Part shown: in pieces, positions 39,876-41,999 of the stretch | Layout: each line of letters begins with the position of its first letter | Numbering within the stretch: position 1 is the first letter of the stretch | Source: an uncultured Phocaeicola sp. | GTDB lineage: Bacteria; Bacteroidota; Bacteroidia; Bacteroidales; Bacteroidaceae | Direction: 5' to 3' | DNA: 41,999 nucleotides | NCBI GenBank assembly: GCA_948579315.1 | Contig: CAPAOL010000027.1 | Coordinates: 1-41,999 of the forward strand | The notes under the pieces: model-generated | The model's input: the letters and a program-made list of their open reading frames with translations, nothing else | The model's database searches: none | What the model was told of the DNA's origin: nothing | Position numbers and translations under genes: made by a program

Positions 39876-41870
39876 TTATACCTTTTCTTTAATCAAACCA
39901 GTACGATAAGCAACGAGCAATTTCTTCAAATCCTGTATTTGAGTCACCAATTCTTTACCTTTATCAGTATCTTTCACCATCATCCGTTGCGAATTGAATT
40001 CCAGGACAAAGTTGGTAGATTTGATATCAAGCCCCTCTTCTATAGCTTTCTGACGAGACTGGAACGGCTCGTGCTGCACAAGCTGCATACCATGAGAATG
40101 ATAAACAAGCGTATATCCCGCAATTCCCGTTTCCGGCTGATAAGCTTTTGAAAATCCGCCATCAATAACGAAAAGCTTGCCATTGGCTTTCATTGGCTGT
40201 TCTCCCTGAATTGTTTTCACAGGCACATGACCGTTGATGATATGCGAATGAGGACCGAAAGCTCCAAACTCTGCCAAAATCTGATCGCAGACATCTTCCC
40301 GGTTACGCAATGTATAATAATAACCTTTCTTCTCTTTATGCAATTCTTTTTCTTCTAGGAAATAACGCTCAAAAGTCGCCATCTTATCCTTATCGAACAA
40401 GGGAGCATCCGGTCCACACCACATATACCAAATGTAATCCATAGCAAATTCCTTATCCTCCTCTCCTTCTTCATCAAAGTACGCGGTACGAATCAGCTGA
40501 TCGGCTTTATCCAGCAATTTACGCCCCCAATATTCCTTACCACGTATTTTGACATGCTTAAAGCTGCCATCCTCATTCAGAGGGACAGAAGCGTGATAAA
40601 GAAGATTCGAATTTGCCACCAGATACATTCCGCCGTATGTAAACAGGCAACGCATGTGTTTCTTCAGCTTCTCACTATTCATAAACGAATAATGAATCTT
40701 TTCTACCAATTCGCGTTCTTCTTCCGTCAATCGGTAAGGATCGGCAGGATCTACAGTCGGGAAGTTGGTATCGCGCAAAGCGTATTCTTTTCCTTCGTAT
40801 ACAAAGACACCACGCTCAAAATCAATCTTTTCCAGCAGTTTGCGGTTGGTCATCCCGAACTCCGGACGACGGTCGATGATTTCGGCTTCCAGCTTAAACT
40901 GGATAATGGTAATGGCTTTATGCATTTGAGTGATCAGGCGCAAAGTCTTTTCATTATAATGAGCGTCGGCAAAGTTCATCTTCGGCATGAAGATGGTGCA
41001 AGGATCATCGGCATACGTATCCATTGCAAAAGTAGCCAATGGAAGCAGATTGATTCCGTATCCGTCTTCAAGCGTGCCCAGGTTGCCGTAGCGCATGGAC
41101 ATACGTATCACGTTGGCAATACAACTATCGTTACCGGAAGCTGCCCCCATCCAGAGAATATCATGATTTCCCCATTGAATATCGAAGTTATGGTAATTGC
41201 ACAACGTGTCCATGATGATATGCGCGCCAGGGCCACGGTCGTAAATATCGCCTACGATATGGAGAGAATCAATGGTCAGACGCTGAATCAGATTGCACAT
41301 CGCGATAATGAAATCGTCGGCACGCTTGGTAGTGATAATCGTGCTGATAATTACATTGATATAGGCATGCTTGTTCGGCTCGATGGACGATTCGTGCAAT
41401 AATTCCTGAATAATATAAGAGAACTCGGCAGGCAGCGATTTACGAACCTTCGAACGGGTATATTTGGAAGATACATTCTGACAGACCTTCACCAGTTGGT
41501 TCAGGGTAATCAGATACCAATCATCCAGGTCCTTTTCACGGGCTTTCACTAATTGAAGTTTCTCTTCGGGATAGTAAATCAACGTGCAGATTTCTTTCTT
41601 TTCAGCCTCGCGGAGAGTGTTGCCGAATATTTCATTTACTTTACGTTTTACCGCACCTGAAGCGTTTTTCAGTACGTGCTGAAAAGCCTCGTATTCTCCA
41701 TGAATGTCAGTCAGGAAATGCTCTGTCCCTTTAGGTAGATTTAAGATAGCCTCCAGATTGATTATTTCCGTACTAGCGTCGGCAATCGTAGGAAAGCTTC
41801 GGGAAAGCAGTTGCAGGTAACGGAGATCGCTCACAATGCTTTCAGGAGTTATATTACTTTGAGCAGTCAT
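39876..41870 (-). CDS. fbp: Class III fructose-1,6-bisphosphatase
   Basis: The 664-residue protein has the length and motifs of the Firmicutes/Bacteroidetes class III FBPase, a metallophosphatase fold: FLTDIHGEYEAF (52-63, metal ligands Asp55/His57), GDIYDRGPGAH (207-217), WGNHDILWMG (233-242), GHVPVK (about 572-577) and LFVIDGGFSKAY (about 586-597). It dephosphorylates fructose 1,6-bisphosphate for gluconeogenesis and for refilling the pentose phosphate pool, in keeping with the gnd-zwf-pgl genes 9 kb away. No other gene shares its strand nearby. Its upstream region is a tandem array of 21-bp units, which begins 19 bp before the ATG. Confidence 0.96.
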   Translation of the reverse strand: MTAQSNITPESIVSDLRYLQLLSRSFPTIADASTEIINLEAILNLPKGTEHFLTDIHGEYEAFQHVLKNASGAVKRKVNEIFGNTLREAEKKEICTLIYYPEEKLQLVKAREKDLDDWYLITLNQLVKVCQNVSSKYTRSKVRKSLPAEFSYIIQELLHESSIEPNKHAYINVIISTIITTKRADDFIIAMCNLIQRLTIDSLHIVGDIYDRGPGAHIIMDTLCNYHNFDIQWGNHDILWMGAASGNDSCIANVIRMSMRYGNLGTLEDGYGINLLPLATFAMDTYADDPCTIFMPKMNFADAHYNEKTLRLITQMHKAITIIQFKLEAEIIDRRPEFGMTNRKLLEKIDFERGVFVYEGKEYALRDTNFPTVDPADPYRLTEEERELVEKIHYSFMNSEKLKKHMRCLFTYGGMYLVANSNLLYHASVPLNEDGSFKHVKIRGKEYWGRKLLDKADQLIRTAYFDEEGEEDKEFAMDYIWYMWCGPDAPLFDKDKMATFERYFLEEKELHKEKKGYYYTLRNREDVCDQILAEFGAFGPHSHIINGHVPVKTIQGEQPMKANGKLFVIDGGFSKAYQPETGIAGYTLVYHSHGMQLVQHEPFQSRQKAIEEGLDIKSTNFVLEFNSQRMMVKDTDKGKELVTQIQDLKKLLVAYRTGLIKEKV

Positions 41871-41889
41871 TTTATTTACTATTTTACTA

Positions 41890-41999
41890 TTTACTAATTA
41901 CTAGTTGCCAGTTACTATTTACAATTTACTAGTTACCAATTACTATTTACTAATTACTAGTTACAATTTACTAATTACTAGTTACAATTTACTAATTAC
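41890..41999. repeat. 21-bp tandem array (three 7-bp units each) upstream of fbp
   Basis: Units starting at 41890, 41911, 41932, 41953 and 41974 are all 21 bp and all built of TTACTAA/TTACTAG/TTACAAT-type heptamers; the last two units are identical. The array continues past the window edge. It occupies the place where the fbp promoter should be; no TAnnTTTG box is visible in it on the minus strand. Confidence 0.9.

Overview
The window looks like a Bacteroides chromosome, most likely of the B. thetaiotaomicron/ovatus group. The signs are the Bacteroidetes promoter type (TTTG, about 19-20 bp, TAnnTTTG), Bacteroides-specific families (DUF4251, DUF5686, DUF4492 beside cydAB, LA_2272 surface repeats), class III fructose-bisphosphatase and LytS/LytTR-type regulation. 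From memory, the order pgl-zwf-gnd-transporter-gmd-fcl-ligase-fbp matches B. thetaiotaomicron; no search was possible.

Bases 1 to about 3,510 are an AT-rich, decayed accessory stretch. It holds the end of an unrecognised gene, a Ski2-like helicase pseudogene with three frameshifts and two stops, and two adjacent excisionase-like HTH genes each broken by one TGA. It ends at what looks like the 3' end of a tRNA gene, a typical integration scar. A 38-39 bp copy of that scar lies inverted near 7,360. Between the copies are a secreted esterase/SGNH fusion, the beheaded start of a MATE transporter, an OmpA-like lipoprotein and an ECF sigma factor.

Bases 7,500-18,950 carry housekeeping and envelope genes: a DUF4251 protein, a TRIC-type channel, a divergent UDP-GlcNAc 2-epimerase homologue with changed catalytic positions, a DUF5686 outer-membrane protein coupled to rarA, a D-2-hydroxyacid dehydrogenase, and the DUF4492-cydA-cydB terminal oxidase operon on the minus strand.

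Bases 19,100-26,015 form an export and signalling run: TolC-like channel, membrane-fusion protein, MacB-type ATPase and permease, LytS-like kinase and LytTR regulator. Bases 26,050-28,520 are a small-gene island: two related candidate small RNAs, a zinc-ribbon protein, hicA-hicB, a second ECF sigma factor and a 70-residue protein.

Bases 28,557-41,870 are metabolic: the oxidative pentose phosphate genes gnd-zwf-pgl (minus), a DAACS-type symporter, gmd-fcl for GDP-L-fucose, an AMP-forming acyl ligase, an LA_2272 surface protein and fbp.

The strongest unexplained structure is between the genes. There are four copies of a 95-247 bp foldback element with ends TAAYGTnnGTTCGATAT, a second foldback family built on CACCACAGAGGACAC, an AT-rich AAGTATTA foldback starting at two stop codons, and several degenerate tandem arrays with periods of 21, 22 or 25 bp.
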